Below are positions 44,324 to 54,136 of a stretch of 64,000 nt of DNA, in pieces; the stretch's first letter is position 1, and each line of letters starts with the position of its first letter. Under the pieces are notes generated by a model, which worked only from the letters and a program-made list of their open reading frames with translations, did not search any database and had not been told where the DNA came from. The stretch lies in the NCBI RefSeq assembly GCF_016861915.1, contig NZ_BOLX01000009.1:1-64000 (forward strand), given 5' to 3'. A program made the position numbers and the translations under genes. The stretch is from Apilactobacillus nanyangensis. Lineage in GTDB: Bacteria > Bacillota > Bacilli > Lactobacillales > Lactobacillaceae.

Positions 44324-45876
44324 TTTCCAACCATGATGATAAAGTTTCAAAGACAGTAAGCAGCAATCGAAGATGGTTTTCTCTTAAATGGAAATGGTCA
44401 ATTGGATCAGCAATTATAATTTTTGTAATTCTATCAATTTTTTCTTTTTTGATTTACAATCGTTTTTCTGATGTCTTATTACACCAGGAGAACTCACGTA
44501 CTATTGAATCGGATGTAACGATATCAAATCGATTAAGAACGATTAATCGATCATTGGATGAGAAGGCAGTTAGTTCTGCTTTAAATCCAAATAGTGGTTT
44601 TAGGGACGGCAACCCTAATAATGGAATGTCGACAGACGTTTATTCTGATTCTATTTATACTAACTTATTTAGTAAGGATATCGTGGTTAGTGTATACAAT
44701 AAGAATTCAGACCAAATCTTCTCATCGAAGAAGTCGCCAAAAAAGATTTACAATTTCAAACCGGTAGATAGCCGTAAAACGGTTATTACCAAGAACTCAG
44801 GTAAGACAATCTTAGTTTTAGATTCACCAATCTATTCTGCAAAGACGCATGAATTAATTGGTTATCTAAGAGTAGTTGATTCAATGTCTGACTACAATTT
44901 GTATATAAACAAATTAGCCGGAATTTTATTTGTAATTTTAATTATTGGTATCTTCTTCTCTGCTGCATTGTCGTACTTTCTATCATCATACATGCTTCGT
45001 CCAATCAAGATTATCTCTAACACCATTCACAGTGTTAAAGAATCTCCTGAAACGGACAGTCGTGTGCCTAAGTTAACTCAAAACGATGAGTTGACTGACT
45101 TAGGGGACTTGTTCAATGATATGATTGATACAATGCAAAGATACATTGATCAACAGCAACAATTCGTTGAAGATGTTTCCCATGAATTAAGAACTCCGGT
45201 AGCTGTAATTCAGGGACACTTAGACATGCTTTCTCGTTGGGGAAAGGATGACCCTGAAGTTCTAGATGAATCAATTAAATCTTCAATCTACGAGATTAAT
45301 CGTATGAAGAGTTTAGTTCAAGAAATGTTAGATCTTTCTCGTGCCGAACAAGTTGAAATCAACTATGGGAACAAGACTACGGATGTTCAAGATGTTGTTC
45401 ATCAACAATATAATGATTTCCAAATGATTCACCCTGACTACAAGTTCATCTTAGATGATGATATAGGGGAAGAAACAATCATTCAAATTTACCGTAATCA
45501 CTTGGAACAAATCTTGATTATCTTGTTAGATAATGCTGTTAAGTATTCTAAACAAAGAAAGGAAATCCATATTTCACTTTCTCGTAAATATCGTTATGTC
45601 GATATTGCGGTTCAAGATTTTGGTGAAGGATTAAGCCAAGAAAGCATTGATAAAATCTTTAACAGATTCTACCGTGTTGACAAGGCTAGAAGCCGTAACC
45701 AAGGTGGTAATGGTTTAGGACTTTCAATCGCTAAGCGTTTGGTAGAGGCCTATAACGGTAAAATCAATGTTGAAAGTTCATCGGGATATGGATCAATCTT
45801 TACAATTTCATTCCCAATCCTTTCAAAGGATAAGATTGAACATTTGAAACAACTAGATATGAATACTAAGCAATAA
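44320..45876 (+). CDS. Sensor histidine kinase, partner of the OmpR regulator
   Basis: A 518-aa membrane kinase. It has a first membrane segment (about 29-46), an extracytoplasmic sensor region of about 150 residues, a second segment (about 199-224), a HAMP linker, a HisKA domain with phosphorylated His288 in VSHELRTP, and HATPase motifs N (LDNAVKYS), G1 (DFGEGL) and G2 (GGNGLGLSIAKRLV). The ligand is unknown. It is translationally coupled to the regulator, which is its likely substrate. Confidence 0.93.
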   Translation: MISNHDDKVSKTVSSNRRWFSLKWKWSIGSAIIIFVILSIFSFLIYNRFSDVLLHQENSRTIESDVTISNRLRTINRSLDEKAVSSALNPNSGFRDGNPNNGMSTDVYSDSIYTNLFSKDIVVSVYNKNSDQIFSSKKSPKKIYNFKPVDSRKTVITKNSGKTILVLDSPIYSAKTHELIGYLRVVDSMSDYNLYINKLAGILFVILIIGIFFSAALSYFLSSYMLRPIKIISNTIHSVKESPETDSRVPKLTQNDELTDLGDLFNDMIDTMQRYIDQQQQFVEDVSHELRTPVAVIQGHLDMLSRWGKDDPEVLDESIKSSIYEINRMKSLVQEMLDLSRAEQVEINYGNKTTDVQDVVHQQYNDFQMIHPDYKFILDDDIGEETIIQIYRNHLEQILIILLDNAVKYSKQRKEIHISLSRKYRYVDIAVQDFGEGLSQESIDKIFNRFYRVDKARSRNQGGNGLGLSIAKRLVEAYNGKINVESSSGYGSIFTISFPILSKDKIEHLKQLDMNTKQ

Positions 45877-45883
45877 GCGCAAT

Positions 45884-45917
45884 AAAAAAAGCACTGCCAT
45901 TAAGCAGTGCTTTTTTT
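45884..45917. terminator. Bidirectional terminator, kinase / plsY
   Basis: Seven As, GCACTGC, loop CATTAA, GCAGTGC, seven Ts; a symmetrical terminator for convergent genes. Confidence 0.95.
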
Positions 45918-45921
45918 GTGT

Positions 45922-46533
45922 TTATTTATTGTTTTGATGTTTGTATACCAAACCAAATGGAACTAAGTTTTCGTTACCTTCTTTAATACGTTGAATGTTA
46001 CTTCTATGCTTAATGAAAATAAAGATTGTTAGAATAATACCAATAACTCCAAGTACGTAATCATGATCCAATAAAATCAAGATTGTGATTAATGGAAATG
46101 AAATCATACTTGCTACACTAACCATACTAGTTAGGTAAGTAAATGAAATTTCAAAGATAAAAGCACATAAGAATAAGATTGGATGAATTGCTAGTAACAT
46201 TCCAGCACTAGTAGCAACGGCTTTACCACCCTTAAACTTAGCAAAGATTGATAATGTATGTCCCAATACAGCGAATAAACCAAATACGATTGGTGATACG
46301 TTAGAGATATGGAAGAATGTTGGTAGCAATGTTGCAATGGTACCCTTTAGAATATCTAAAACCATAACAACAGCACCGGCAGTCTTACCAAGTTCTCTAA
46401 ATGTATTGGTGGTTCCCATATTTCCAGAACCTAACTTGGTAATATCTTTATTGAAAAAGACCTTACCAATCCAGATTCCATTAGGAATTGCCCCTAACAA
46501 GTAGGCGACAATTAATAAAATTGTGATTTTCAA
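45922..46533 (-). CDS. plsY: Glycerol-3-phosphate acyltransferase PlsY
   Basis: Transfers acyl groups from acyl phosphate to glycerol 3-phosphate, the first step of phospholipid synthesis. An integral membrane protein of 203 aa with five or more hydrophobic segments. Conserved loops are GAIPNGIWIGK, GSGNMGTTNTFRELGK and KFKGGKAVATSAG. It is divergent from parE, as in many Bacilli, and convergent with the two-component kinase. Confidence 0.95.
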   Translation of the reverse strand: MKITILLIVAYLLGAIPNGIWIGKVFFNKDITKLGSGNMGTTNTFRELGKTAGAVVMVLDILKGTIATLLPTFFHISNVSPIVFGLFAVLGHTLSIFAKFKGGKAVATSAGMLLAIHPILFLCAFIFEISFTYLTSMVSVASMISFPLITILILLDHDYVLGVIGIILTIFIFIKHRSNIQRIKEGNENLVPFGLVYKHQNNK

Positions 46534-46685
46534 AAATGGTTCCTCCCAAAAATTAACTATCTATTAATTTTACCATTTTTAAGCATTATGACAACATCTT
46601 CTATATATAGGTGGTTTAATATTCCCTTTTAAAAGCGTTTTAAATAAGGTAATATATTATATTGTACGAAAGGGAGTGCGTTACG

Positions 46686-48656
46686 ATGGCTAAGAAGTCA
46701 GAAAATTATAATGATGACTCCATCCAGGTCCTAAAGGGTCTGGAGGCAGTTAGAAAGCGCCCTGGTATGTATATCGGTTCTACTGATAGCAAGGGTCTTC
46801 ATCATTTGGTATACGAAATTGTAGATAATGCGGTCGATGAAGCATTAGCAGGATATGGTGACGAAATTGACGTTACTATCCATAACGATAATAGTATAAC
46901 TGTGGTGGACCACGGACGTGGGATGCCAGTGGGAATGCATTCATCAGGTAAGCCAACTCCCGAAGTTATCTTAACCGTGCTACATGCCGGTGGTAAGTTC
47001 ACCGAAAATGGTGGATACAAGACTTCAGGGGGATTACACGGGGTTGGATCAAGTGTTGTTAATGCACTTTCAACTCACTTAAGCGTGACAATCGTAAGAG
47101 ATGGCTACAAATATGAAGAAGATTTTGAAAACGGTGGTCAACCAATTGGAACTTTGAAAAAAATTGGTAAGACAAGTGAACACAGTGGAACAACTGTAAC
47201 ATTTAAACCAGATTCAGCAATCTTTACTACCACAATTTATAACTATGAAATACTAAAACAACGTTTAAGAGAATCTGCCTTCTTGTTAAACGGAATTAAA
47301 ATCACATTAACTGATGAACGTGAAGGTCAAGAACGAAGCGATGAATTCTACTTTAAAGATGGAATCAAGGAGTTCGTTCAATACTTAAACGAAGACAAAC
47401 ACACATTGGGTAACATTATGTACTTTGACGGATCAAAAGATGGTGTTGAAGTAGAAGTTGCTGCACAATACAACGACGGTTATACCGAAAATACATTATC
47501 TTTCGTTAATAATGTGCGTACCAAAGATGGTGGTACCCATGAATCAGGATTTAGAAGTGCCTGGACTAAATCATTCAATGACTTTGCTAGAAGAGTGAAG
47601 TTACTTAAAGATAAAGAAAAGAACCTAGATGGTAGCGATGTTCGTGAAGGACTATCAGCAATCATCTCTATTAAGGTGCCCGAAGAAATGCTTCAATTCG
47701 AAGGACAAACCAAGGAAAAGCTAGGAAGCCCAGAAGTGCGTTCTATCGTCGATAACATCGTTTCCGAACAATTGGGTTACTACCTAATGGAAAACGGTGA
47801 ATTCGCCCATGAATTGGTTCATAAGTCCCTTCGTGCCCGTAAGGCTAGAGAAGCTGCGCGCAAGGCGAGAGATGAAAGTAGAAATGGTAAGAAGAAACAC
47901 AAGAAGGAACGTCTACTATCAGGTAAGTTAACACCCGCTCAATCTAAAGATGTTTCTAAGAATGAATTATTCCTAGTCGAAGGGGACTCTGCCGGAGGTT
48001 CTGCTAAGCAAGGCCGTGACAGAAAACATCAAGCTATCTTGCCACTTAGAGGTAAGGTTTTAAATACAGAAAGAGCTAAGCTAGACGATATTCTTAAAAA
48101 TGAAGAAATTAGTACCATGATTTACACAATCGGTGCTGGAGTAGGTCCAGAATTTAACATTTCTGATGCCAACTACGACAAAGTTATCATCATGACCGAT
48201 GCCGATGATGATGGTGCTCATATTCAAATTTTACTATTAACATTCTTCTACAAATACATGCGCCCAATGGTTGAACAAGGTCGTGTCTACATTGCACTAC
48301 CACCGCTATACAAGATTCAACAAAAGGCCGGTAAGAAGAATCACGTTGATTACGCATGGACCAATGACGAATTAACTGACAAGTTAAAGGAATTTGGTCA
48401 ACACCCAGCTCTTCAAAGATTTAAGGGTCTAGGTGAAATGAATGCTGATCAATTATGGGAAACTACTATGGATCCTGAAAACAGAACATTAATTCAAGTT
48501 CAAATCGACGATGCTGCATTAGCCGAAAAACGTGTTACTACATTAATGGGTGACAAGGTTGAACCAAGACGTGAATGGATTGAAGAAAACGTTAAGTTCA
48601 CACTTGAAGAAGACGGCAGTATCTTAGATACCACCAAAGAAACAGAAAACGAGTAG
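46686..48656 (+). CDS. parE: DNA topoisomerase IV subunit B
   Basis: The ATPase half of topoisomerase IV, which decatenates daughter chromosomes. GHKL motifs are EIVDNAVDEALAG, VDHGRGMPVG and SGGLHGVGSSVVNALS. The TOPRIM domain has EGDSAGGSA and DADDDGAHI. RLLSGKLTPAQSK before the TOPRIM is the ParE form and distinguishes it from GyrB. The start is the ATG at 46686 behind AAAGGGAG, giving 656 aa. parC follows after 15 nt. Confidence 0.96.
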   Translation: MAKKSENYNDDSIQVLKGLEAVRKRPGMYIGSTDSKGLHHLVYEIVDNAVDEALAGYGDEIDVTIHNDNSITVVDHGRGMPVGMHSSGKPTPEVILTVLHAGGKFTENGGYKTSGGLHGVGSSVVNALSTHLSVTIVRDGYKYEEDFENGGQPIGTLKKIGKTSEHSGTTVTFKPDSAIFTTTIYNYEILKQRLRESAFLLNGIKITLTDEREGQERSDEFYFKDGIKEFVQYLNEDKHTLGNIMYFDGSKDGVEVEVAAQYNDGYTENTLSFVNNVRTKDGGTHESGFRSAWTKSFNDFARRVKLLKDKEKNLDGSDVREGLSAIISIKVPEEMLQFEGQTKEKLGSPEVRSIVDNIVSEQLGYYLMENGEFAHELVHKSLRARKAREAARKARDESRNGKKKHKKERLLSGKLTPAQSKDVSKNELFLVEGDSAGGSAKQGRDRKHQAILPLRGKVLNTERAKLDDILKNEEISTMIYTIGAGVGPEFNISDANYDKVIIMTDADDDGAHIQILLLTFFYKYMRPMVEQGRVYIALPPLYKIQQKAGKKNHVDYAWTNDELTDKLKEFGQHPALQRFKGLGEMNADQLWETTMDPENRTLIQVQIDDAALAEKRVTTLMGDKVEPRREWIEENVKFTLEEDGSILDTTKETENE

Positions 48657-48671
48657 ATAGGAGGAACTATA

Positions 48672-51137
48672 GTGGTTAATCATTCAGTTATTGAAAAACT
48701 AACGCTTGAACAAATCATGAGTGAAAGATTTAGTCGTTACTCTAAGTCAATCATTCAAGAAAGAGCGTTACCAGACGTTCGTGACGGATTAAAACCTGTT
48801 CAACGTCGTATTCTATATGCCATGAATAAAGACGGAAATACTTATGACAAGGGATTTAGAAAGTCAGCTAAGTCCGTTGGTAATGTTATGGGTAACTTCC
48901 ATCCCCATGGTGATAGTTCAATCTATGAAGCATTAGTACGTATGAGTCAAGAATGGAAAATCAGAGAACCATTAATCGAAATGCACGGTAACAATGGTTC
49001 AATGGATGGGGATCCAGCTGCGGCGATGCGTTATACAGAAGCACGTTTAAGTAAGATTGCTTCTGAAATGCTTAGAGATATTGATAAGGATACTGTTGAT
49101 TGGGTACCTAACTTTGATGATACCGAAAACGAACCAACAGTATTACCATCTCGTTTCCCTAATCTATTAGTTAATGGTGCAACAGGGATTTCATCAGGTT
49201 ATGCAACTGAAATTCCTCCACACAATCTATCTGAAGTACTAGATGCTTTGATTTACCTACAAAAGCATGCAGACGCTACTTTGGATGACTTAATGCAATT
49301 TATTAAGGGACCCGATTTCCCAACTGGTGGAATTGTACAAGGACTAGACGGAATCAAAAAGGCTTATGAAACTGGTCGCGGTAAGATTATCATTCGTTCT
49401 AAGACAGATGTTGAAGAATTACGTGGTAATAAGACACTTATTCGTGTAAGTGAATTACCATACGAAGTTAATAAGCTACAACTAGTTAAGCAAATCGATG
49501 AAATCAGAATTAACAAGAAGATTGATGGAATTGCTGAAGTAAGGGATGAAAGTGATAGAAATGGTCTATCAATTGCCATCGAATTAAAACGAGATGTTGA
49601 TGCTACTGGTATTCTTAACTACTTATTTAAGAACACTGATTTACAAATCAACTATCACTTTAACGTTGTTGCAATTAATAAGATGCGTCCTGAACGTCTA
49701 TCATTAAAGGAAATCCTAGAATCATATCTAGATTACCAACGCTTGATTGTTGCTAAGCGTACTAAGTACGATTTAGACAAGGCAATGGCTAGACAACATA
49801 TTGTAGATGGTTTAATTAAGGCCTTATCAATTTTAGACCAAGTAATTAAAACCATTCGAGCAAGTGATAACAGAAAAGATGCATGTAATAACTTAATATC
49901 TGAATTCGACTTCTCAGAAAAACAAGCTGATGCGATTGTTAAGTTACAACTATACCGTTTAACTAATACCGACGTGGTTGAACTACAAGCCGAAAAAGAT
50001 AAGTTAAGTGCAGACATTCTAGAATACAACACCATCTTAAATGACAAGAACGAACTAAATAAGGTACTAACCAAAGAGTTCAAAGATATTAAGAAGGCTT
50101 ATGGTAACGATCGTCTTACTAAGATCGAAGCAGAAGTTGAAGAACTTAAGATTAGTAAGACTATCACAGTGCCAGAAGAAGACGTTGTTGTGCTAGTCAG
50201 TCATGATGGATACCTAAAACGTAGTAGTGTTCGTTCATACAAAGCTTCAGAAGTTGAAGAAAATGGTCTAAAGGAAGATGATTATCCAATCTTCTTAGAA
50301 CAAATGACTACACTACAACACTTATTTATGTTTACTAATAAAGGTAATTTAATCTATCGTCCAGTACATGAAATTACAGATGCTCGTTGGAAAGAAACCG
50401 GTGAACATATTTCTCAAACTATCGGCCTAGCTGATGACGAAGAAATTATGAAAGTAATGTCATTTAAGACATTGAAAGAAACTGGTAAGTTTGTAATTTC
50501 TACTAGTGACGGATACATCAAACAAACTGAGTTTGATAAGTTAACTCCTGGTAGAAACTACCGTTCAAGACCTGCTGTATTTGAAAAACTAAAAGATGAT
50601 AGTGCTAATGTAGTTAATGTTGATTACCTAGCAGATGCAAATGCTAATCCAAATGTCTTTATTGCATCTAACGTTGGACTAGCCACTTGTTTTGAATTAG
50701 ATGAAGTATCATATTCTGGTGCAAGATCAACTGGTGTTCGCTCAATGGACATTAGGGATGAAGAACAAGTTGTTGATGTGCAACTAGTAGAACAAGACGA
50801 TAAGGTAGGGATGATTACTCAACGTGGATTCTACAAAAATATGAAGGTAGATGAAGTACCTCTTGCTAGTCGTGCAAGAAGAGGTGTACAAGTTCTAAAA
50901 TCATTGAAGAAGAATCCACATGAATTAGTTGACTTTGTAAAACTAGAAAAGGCGACGGATAGCTTTAACCCTATTAGAGTATTTACTAATAGACGTCGTG
51001 TCCATGATATTATGCCAGGTGATCATCCAGTAAATGATCGTCAATCAAATGGTTCTGCTGTTATGGATGTTGATGCTGAAGGTACACCAACTAGCATGGC
51101 TGTATTACATCCCGAAGTAGTGGCAAATATTAAGTAA
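48672..51137 (+). CDS. parC: DNA topoisomerase IV subunit A
   Basis: The DNA-cleaving half of topoisomerase IV. The catalytic Tyr121 lies in AAAMRYTEARLS. The quinolone-determining loop is HPHGDSSIYEA with Ser82 or Ser83 and Glu86 intact, so no typical resistance change is visible. The C-terminal part (about 495-820) is the DNA-wrapping beta-propeller. It starts at GTG behind AGGAGG. 821 aa, normal for ParC. Confidence 0.96.
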   Translation: MVNHSVIEKLTLEQIMSERFSRYSKSIIQERALPDVRDGLKPVQRRILYAMNKDGNTYDKGFRKSAKSVGNVMGNFHPHGDSSIYEALVRMSQEWKIREPLIEMHGNNGSMDGDPAAAMRYTEARLSKIASEMLRDIDKDTVDWVPNFDDTENEPTVLPSRFPNLLVNGATGISSGYATEIPPHNLSEVLDALIYLQKHADATLDDLMQFIKGPDFPTGGIVQGLDGIKKAYETGRGKIIIRSKTDVEELRGNKTLIRVSELPYEVNKLQLVKQIDEIRINKKIDGIAEVRDESDRNGLSIAIELKRDVDATGILNYLFKNTDLQINYHFNVVAINKMRPERLSLKEILESYLDYQRLIVAKRTKYDLDKAMARQHIVDGLIKALSILDQVIKTIRASDNRKDACNNLISEFDFSEKQADAIVKLQLYRLTNTDVVELQAEKDKLSADILEYNTILNDKNELNKVLTKEFKDIKKAYGNDRLTKIEAEVEELKISKTITVPEEDVVVLVSHDGYLKRSSVRSYKASEVEENGLKEDDYPIFLEQMTTLQHLFMFTNKGNLIYRPVHEITDARWKETGEHISQTIGLADDEEIMKVMSFKTLKETGKFVISTSDGYIKQTEFDKLTPGRNYRSRPAVFEKLKDDSANVVNVDYLADANANPNVFIASNVGLATCFELDEVSYSGARSTGVRSMDIRDEEQVVDVQLVEQDDKVGMITQRGFYKNMKVDEVPLASRARRGVQVLKSLKKNPHELVDFVKLEKATDSFNPIRVFTNRRRVHDIMPGDHPVNDRQSNGSAVMDVDAEGTPTSMAVLHPEVVANIK

Positions 51138-51168
51138 TAATAACTCCAATAGAAATTTATTATTATTA

Positions 51169-51194
51169 TCATAAAATATATTGTTATTTTATGA
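51169..51194. repeat. Inverted repeat between parC and the LysR gene
   Basis: TCATAAAATA (51169-51178), 6 nt, TATTTTATGA (51185-51194). A perfect 10-bp AT-rich stem without a T-run; it may be a weak terminator for parC or an operator for the LysR gene 73 nt downstream. Confidence 0.6.
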
Positions 51195-51266
51195 TGAATA
51201 GGTTATTATATTTTAATGAACTATTAATAGATAATAATATGTAATAAATGATATAGGGGTATAAGC

Positions 51267-52235
51267 ATGAAAAAAACTAAGCAAGAAAATATTTTCTCTT
51301 CTAAGACACTTTCATACTTTTTGCAATTAGCAGAAACTATGAATTACACTCAGGCTGCGCAAATTTTGGGAATTACACAACCTGCATTAACTCAACAAAT
51401 TAAAAAACTAGAAAAGACTGTTGGCGCTCCATTGTTTTACTCAATTGGTAAAAAGCTAAAGTTATCATCTGCCGGTAACATTATGCTTAAGTCAACTAAG
51501 GATATTTATGAAATCCTAAACCAAACTGCTGATGAAATTGAACAATCAAACAGTGCATCAACTGGTGACATTAACATTGGTGTTCTATCATCAATTCAAG
51601 TTAAAGTTTTTGAAAAGTTCATTGCTCAACTTTACAAGAAGAATCCTGAATTAAAGGTTAACCTAAGAATGTTAACTCGTAAGGAAATTTGGGAAAGTTT
51701 GGAAAACAACCGTATTGATTTAGCGATTATGTACTTACCAGATTCATCAATTAAGAACTGGAAGCCATACGAAGCTCAAAAGATTATGAGCGATGACTTA
51801 ATGTACATTCACCACAACGAAAAATTAGCTGGTAAGGATAAGATTAAGTTCAAGGACACATTGGATCGTCCTTGGGTTACTTACCCAGAAGATTACTTCT
51901 TAGATTCAATCCTAAAGACTGAATACAAGGATCAACTTCTAGATAATCCTAAGAGTGGCGCTTGCTTCTCAACTCCAGACCAAATTTTACGTTTCGCTGT
52001 TAATACTGGATTAAATACTGCTCTTCCAAGTTCATTTATGATTGACAAAGATGTCAAAACATTGGAAGATAATAATACATGGGTTGCCCGTTTGAATCCA
52101 AACATCAATTTTGATTTAGCATTCGTTTACAGATCTAACAAGAAGATGATTCCTCGTGTTGGTTCATTCTTAGACGAATTCGATGCCTTCTTAGATGAAG
52201 AAGACTACCTATCAAGATTAAAGGACAACTACTAA
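51267..52235 (+). CDS. LysR family transcriptional regulator
   Basis: A 322-aa regulator. The N-terminal winged helix-turn-helix (about 13-72) has [25 protein letters not shown] linker helix and a periplasmic-binding-like effector domain (about 97-305) follow. The effector cannot be inferred. It lies alone 20 nt before ppaC in the same direction and may be co-transcribed with it. The AT-rich upstream region with a perfect inverted repeat is a possible autoregulatory site. Confidence 0.88.
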   Translation: MKKTKQENIFSSKTLSYFLQLAETMNYTQAAQILGITQPALTQQIKKLEKTVGAPLFYSIGKKLKLSSAGNIMLKSTKDIYEILNQTADEIEQSNSASTGDINIGVLSSIQVKVFEKFIAQLYKKNPELKVNLRMLTRKEIWESLENNRIDLAIMYLPDSSIKNWKPYEAQKIMSDDLMYIHHNEKLAGKDKIKFKDTLDRPWVTYPEDYFLDSILKTEYKDQLLDNPKSGACFSTPDQILRFAVNTGLNTALPSSFMIDKDVKTLEDNNTWVARLNPNINFDLAFVYRSNKKMIPRVGSFLDEFDAFLDEEDYLSRLKDNY

Positions 52236-52255
52236 AATACGAAGGAAGTTTTATT

Positions 52256-53182
52256 ATGGCTAAAGAATTAGTTTTCGGACACCAAAGTCCAGATACTGAT
52301 GCAATTTGTGCAGCTATCGAATATGCATATTTACAAAATAAACTAGGATACGACGTTGAAGCCGTTGCTCTAGGTACTCCAAACGAAGAAACTAAATTTG
52401 TTTTAGATTACTTCGGTCAAGAAGCACCTCGTGTTATCACTGAAGCTTCATCAGAAGTAGACTCAGTTATGCTAGTAGATCATAATGAACCTCAACAAAG
52501 TGTTTCAGATATTGATAAATTAACAGTTACTCACGTAGTTGATCACCACAGAATTGCAGATTTCAACACTGAAAAGCCTGTATTCTACCGTGCTGAACCA
52601 GTTGGTTGTGTAAGTACTGTATTATTTGAAATGTTCAACGAAAAGAACGTTGAAATTCCTGAACAATTAGCTGGTCTAATGCTTTCAGCAATCATTTCAG
52701 ATACTTTATTACTAAAATCACCAACAACTACTGATGTTGATAAAAAGGCCGTTGCGGAATTAGCTAAGATTGCTAACGTTGATGCTGAAGAATACGGTAT
52801 CAAGATGCTAAAGGCTGGTACTAACGTTGATGCTAGATCTGACAAAGACCTAATCGACGGTGACGCTAAGTCATTCACTATGGGTGGCAAAGCAGTACGT
52901 ATCGACCAAATCAACACTGTTGATTTAAACGACGTATTAAAACGTAAAGAAGACTTATTAAAGGCAATGGAAGAAGAAGCCAAAGCAGAAGGCTACGACT
53001 TATTCTTAGTAATTGCTACTAACGTATTAGACAGTAACTCTGAAGCCATCATTTATGGTGAACCAAAGGACGCTGTAGAAAAAGCATTTAACCAAAAAGT
53101 TTCTGAAGATACAATTGCACTTCCTGGTGTGGTATCAAGAAAGAAACAAGTTGTTCCTCAATTAACTGATGTTTTAGACTAA
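52256..53182 (+). CDS. ppaC: Manganese-dependent inorganic pyrophosphatase
   Basis: Hydrolyses pyrophosphate from biosynthesis; a family II enzyme of the DHH superfamily. Metal-binding motifs are [17 protein letters not shown] and VVDHHRI, and the C-terminal DHHA2 domain has [10 protein letters not shown]. At 308 aa it is full length. The site is GAAGGAAG. A hairpin terminator follows. Confidence 0.97.
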   Translation: MAKELVFGHQSPDTDAICAAIEYAYLQNKLGYDVEAVALGTPNEETKFVLDYFGQEAPRVITEASSEVDSVMLVDHNEPQQSVSDIDKLTVTHVVDHHRIADFNTEKPVFYRAEPVGCVSTVLFEMFNEKNVEIPEQLAGLMLSAIISDTLLLKSPTTTDVDKKAVAELAKIANVDAEEYGIKMLKAGTNVDARSDKDLIDGDAKSFTMGGKAVRIDQINTVDLNDVLKRKEDLLKAMEEEAKAEGYDLFLVIATNVLDSNSEAIIYGEPKDAVEKAFNQKVSEDTIALPGVVSRKKQVVPQLTDVLD

Positions 53183-53196
53183 TACTAGGACGTATT

Positions 53197-53232
53197 GAAA
53201 GGACACATCCTAATGGGTGTGTTCTTTCTTTA
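53197..53232 (+). terminator. Terminator after ppaC
   Basis: GAAAGGACACA (53197-53207) with TGTGTTCTTTC (53218-53228), 11 bp with one G-T pair; the T-tract is short (TTTAT). Confidence 0.75.
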
Positions 53233-53243
53233 TATATAAAAAT

Positions 53244-53300
53244 ATCTGACAGCGTTGCTTCCGGAATACGGCTGTCTCAAATAAAAACAATAGGAGATCT
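53244..53300 (+). promoter_or_regulatory. Candidate pseudoknot riboswitch upstream of pnuC
   Basis: A 6-bp stem GACAGC (53248-53253) / GCTGTC (53271-53276) with a 17-nt loop is followed by the A-rich tail TCAAATAAAAACAATAGGAG, which contains the ribosome binding site. Loop GTTG can pair with tail CAAT, and loop TTCC with GGAG of the binding site. Stem, A-rich strand and occluded ribosome site match the general plan of small H-type pseudoknot switches. The gene suggests the NAD+-II (pnuC motif) class, but I cannot confirm its consensus from memory. Confidence 0.5.
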
Positions 53301-53305
53301 TCAAA

Positions 53306-54013
53306 ATGGTAAAGGTATTTAGAAATTTAGCTACTTCAAAGACAATGGATTTATTAGGAATCGCAATTATTTTCTTATCAGCATTTCTTTCAGGTTACTT
53401 ATTCGAATCACTAAATGATGTGACTCATTGGGGCCATTGGGCAATCTTTATTCCGTTTGGATTAATCAGTGCCTTTGACGCCTGCATGTCAATCATGTCT
53501 ACTAGATTGGTTGGTCGTTTCAGTAATCTTGGTAATTGGATTGGTGTCCCAGAAATTATTCTTGGATGTGCAATTGATTATCTATTGGGAAATCATGGGG
53601 CGATTTTAACTTATCCAATTAGTTTTATTATCCAAATTTTGGCAATTAGAACATGGACTAACTCTGATAAATTCAAGAAATCTTATTTTATGAACACCAA
53701 AAAGGGACAAATTGTTTTTGTACTATTGTCATTATTATCACTAGCATTTAGTTTTGGTATTAATTACATTGGTTACGGTAGTTTAAATTCATCTGATTCC
53801 GTTTTATATGTATTAACTAGTTTTGTATTCGGAATTTCATTGATCGCAAATATCATGAATGCAATGAAGATATCTACACAATGGAAATTCTGGCTATTAT
53901 ACGACTTTATCCAACTAGCTAAGGCAATTAGCCAATTTAACTTTGCAAACGTCGGTAAGTACATTTATTACATTCTAATGGCACTTGCTGGTAACGCATA
54001 TTGGAAAGATTAA
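53306..54013 (+). CDS. pnuC: PnuC-family nicotinamide riboside transporter
   Basis: A 235-aa membrane protein with about seven to eight hydrophobic segments. C-terminal features match PnuC: W-K-F-W-L-L-Y-D, then YIYYILMALAGNAYW. PnuC imports nicotinamide riboside by facilitated diffusion. Family members also carry thiamine, riboflavin or deoxynucleosides, so the substrate is only inferred. It stands alone behind a structured leader. The site is AGGAG. Confidence 0.85.
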   Translation: MVKVFRNLATSKTMDLLGIAIIFLSAFLSGYLFESLNDVTHWGHWAIFIPFGLISAFDACMSIMSTRLVGRFSNLGNWIGVPEIILGCAIDYLLGNHGAILTYPISFIIQILAIRTWTNSDKFKKSYFMNTKKGQIVFVLLSLLSLAFSFGINYIGYGSLNSSDSVLYVLTSFVFGISLIANIMNAMKISTQWKFWLLYDFIQLAKAISQFNFANVGKYIYYILMALAGNAYWKD

Positions 54014-54051
54014 TATTATATTTTTTCTGTGCTAATAATTTGCATTATTTT

Positions 54052-54072
54052 TTATAATCGTTATCATTATAG
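54052..54072 (+). promoter_or_regulatory. Fur-family-like box upstream of msrBA
   Basis: TTATAATCGTTATCA (54052-54066) matches the 7-1-7 Fur-family pattern TGATAATNATTATCA at 12 of 14 informative positions. A wider palindrome TATAAT-N7-ATTATA runs from 54053 to 54071. It overlaps a possible -10 (TATAAT or TATCAT). PerR control would suit methionine sulfoxide reductases. Confidence 0.5.
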
Positions 54073-54085
54073 TTATGTCGTGTGC

Positions 54086-54108
54086 GATATATCTCTACCA
54101 GATATATC
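54086..54108. repeat. Paired palindrome in the msrB leader
   Basis: GATATATC (54086-54093), 7 nt, GATATATC (54101-54108). Each copy is itself palindromic, so the pair is both a direct repeat and a hairpin. It lies between the Fur-like box and the msrB binding site. Confidence 0.6.
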
Positions 54109-54136
54109 AGATCAAGCAAAAGGAGCTGTTACGATT

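Noticed and set aside
46686-51137. gyrB and gyrA
   Set aside because: The RLLSGKLTPAQSK sequence, the neighbourhood of plsY, and the ParC-type C-terminus point to parE and parC.
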